This document shows positions 6,144 through 7,029 of a stretch of 7,029 nucleotides of DNA, piece by piece. Source of the DNA: an uncultured Collinsella sp. (GTDB lineage Bacteria > Actinomycetota > Coriobacteriia > Coriobacteriales > Coriobacteriaceae); the NCBI GenBank assembly GCA_905204635.1, contig CAJLAN010000086.1, positions 1-7,029 of the forward strand. Direction: 5' to 3'. Both the position numbers and the translations under genes were made by a program. Position 1 is the stretch's first letter. Each line of letters starts with the position of its first letter. The notes below the pieces were generated by a model that saw only the letters and a program-made list of their open reading frames with translations, did not search any database and had not been told where the DNA came from.

Positions 6144-7029
6144 GTGCCGGAGAACCAGGAACATACCGAAGCTACTCCCTCGTCGCTCGCTGTGGTGGCG
6201 GGGGAGTATCTCGATTACCTTGCGGTCGAGCGGGGTTTGGCGCGCAATACGATTGCGGCCTACCGTCGTGACCTGACGACGTACTGCGCCTATCTGGAGC
6301 GGGCGGGCATTGTGTCTTTTGAAGAGGTGACCCGTCAGGTCGTGGAGGACTTTATTGCCGATCGCCGCGACGGAGGCTATTCCGACGCCTCGGTGGAGCG
6401 CGCGCTTGCTGCCGTGAAGGGCCTGCATGCCTTTTTGGTGCGCGATGGGGCCGTGGCCCAAAACCCGACGGCGGCGTTGCGCCTGCCCAAAAAGGCAGAT
6501 CGCCTGCCGGAATACCTTTCGGTGGAGGATGTCTCGGCACTGCTCGATCAAGACTTTCCCGAGGGCGAGATGGGGCTGCGCGATCATGCCATCTTGGAAG
6601 TGCTCTACGGATGCGGTTTGCGCGTGAGTGAGCTGGTTGGGCTCGATGTGGGCGATATCCATATTGATGACGGGTTTGTCCTGGTGCGCGGTAAGGGCTC
6701 CAAGGAGCGTCTGGCCCCGTTGGTGGGAAGCGCGGCTCGCGTCCTGACACACTATATAGGTGACGGGCGCACTCTCCTGGCCGCGCATGCTCACGGGATG
6801 GAGACCTCGGCGGTCTTTTTAAATAAGAACGGACGTCGCCTGTCGCGCCAGGCCGTGCATGCGATATGCGAGCGGTATGGGCGCCAGGTGGGGCTGGTTG
6901 GGCTCCATCCCCACACCCTGCGCCACTCCTTTGCCACCCACATGCTCGCGGGCGGTGCCGACCTGCGTGTGCTGCAGGAGATTTTGGGCCATGCCGATAT
7001 TTCGACCACGCAGGTCTACACGCATGTCG
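6144..7029 (+). CDS. xerD: Tyrosine recombinase XerD, 3' end cut by window edge
   Basis: The visible 295 codons cover the N-terminal core-binding domain (about 17-105, including [20 protein letters not shown]) and almost all of the catalytic domain. All six catalytic residues are seen: R160 (GCGLRVSEL), K184 (GKGSKERL), H257 and R260 (HTLRHSF), H283 (LGHADIS) and the nucleophile Y292 (QVYTHV). Each is 12-13 positions after its E. coli XerD counterpart, in line with a slightly longer N-terminus. Only the last C-terminal helix is missing. XerC/XerD recombinases resolve chromosome dimers at dif during division; the [15 protein letters not shown] ending favours XerD over XerC or a phage integrase. 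Start GTG 6144 is 2 bp after the pyrG stop, with AAGG touching it and GGA at 6135-6137, so translation probably depends on coupling to pyrG. GTG 6192 is a weaker alternative without a ribosome site. Confidence 0.93.
   Translation, partial: MPENQEHTEATPSSLAVVAGEYLDYLAVERGLARNTIAAYRRDLTTYCAYLERAGIVSFEEVTRQVVEDFIADRRDGGYSDASVERALAAVKGLHAFLVRDGAVAQNPTAALRLPKKADRLPEYLSVEDVSALLDQDFPEGEMGLRDHAILEVLYGCGLRVSELVGLDVGDIHIDDGFVLVRGKGSKERLAPLVGSAARVLTHYIGDGRTLLAAHAHGMETSAVFLNKNGRRLSRQAVHAICERYGRQVGLVGLHPHTLRHSFATHMLAGGADLRVLQEILGHADISTTQVYTHV

Noticed and set aside
6144..7029. Phage or integron integrase marking a mobile element
   Set aside because: The sequence has XerD-type motifs, is coupled to pyrG and has no tRNA, attachment repeat or phage gene around it.

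Overview
The window is high-GC bacterial DNA with every supported gene on the + strand. Gene content and codon preference (GCC, CTG/CTC, GTC, GGC) suggest an anaerobic gut actinobacterium of the Coriobacteriia, most like Collinsella. That assignment is an inference from gene content and style, not from a marker gene. I see no tRNA, rRNA, insertion sequence, CRISPR array or other mobile element.

Layout. (1) 1-52 is the last 16 codons of a catabolic ornithine carbamoyltransferase (arcB), closed by a strong terminator (69-104). (2) 105-199 is a short leader that can fold into a two-tier stem (116-166). It is followed by a YfcC/DcuC-family transporter (200-1678), which next to arcB is best read as the arginine/ornithine exchanger of the arginine deiminase pathway. 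(3) 1679-2224 is about 545 bp without a credible protein gene. Its first 300 bp are unusually rich in hairpins. They include a tandem pair of related 40-41 nt units whose stems differ by paired, structure-preserving changes, and the stretch ends in an 18-bp intrinsic terminator (1938-1979). The rest is a G/T-rich tract with G-runs at a 14-bp period and a promoter. (4) 2225-3706 encodes an UPF0371/DUF1846 protein of unknown function with a P-loop-like GPGSGK motif, closed by its own terminator. (5) 3963-4301 is a small winged-helix regulator with its own promoter region, a possible upstream mini-ORF and a terminator. (6) 4480 to the window end is an operon of pyrG (CTP synthase) and xerD (tyrosine recombinase, cut by the window edge), separated by 2 bp. 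The pyrG leader holds an exact consensus DnaA box and an 11-codon mini-ORF.

How the parts fit. The left end is energy metabolism: arginine is imported and fermented through citrulline to ornithine, and ornithine is exported in exchange. The right end joins CTP supply to resolution of chromosome dimers, with a possible replication-initiator site in the leader. The most unusual part is the hairpin-dense stretch at 1680-1980, which looks like a structured non-coding RNA or a long structured 3' UTR that I cannot assign to a known class.
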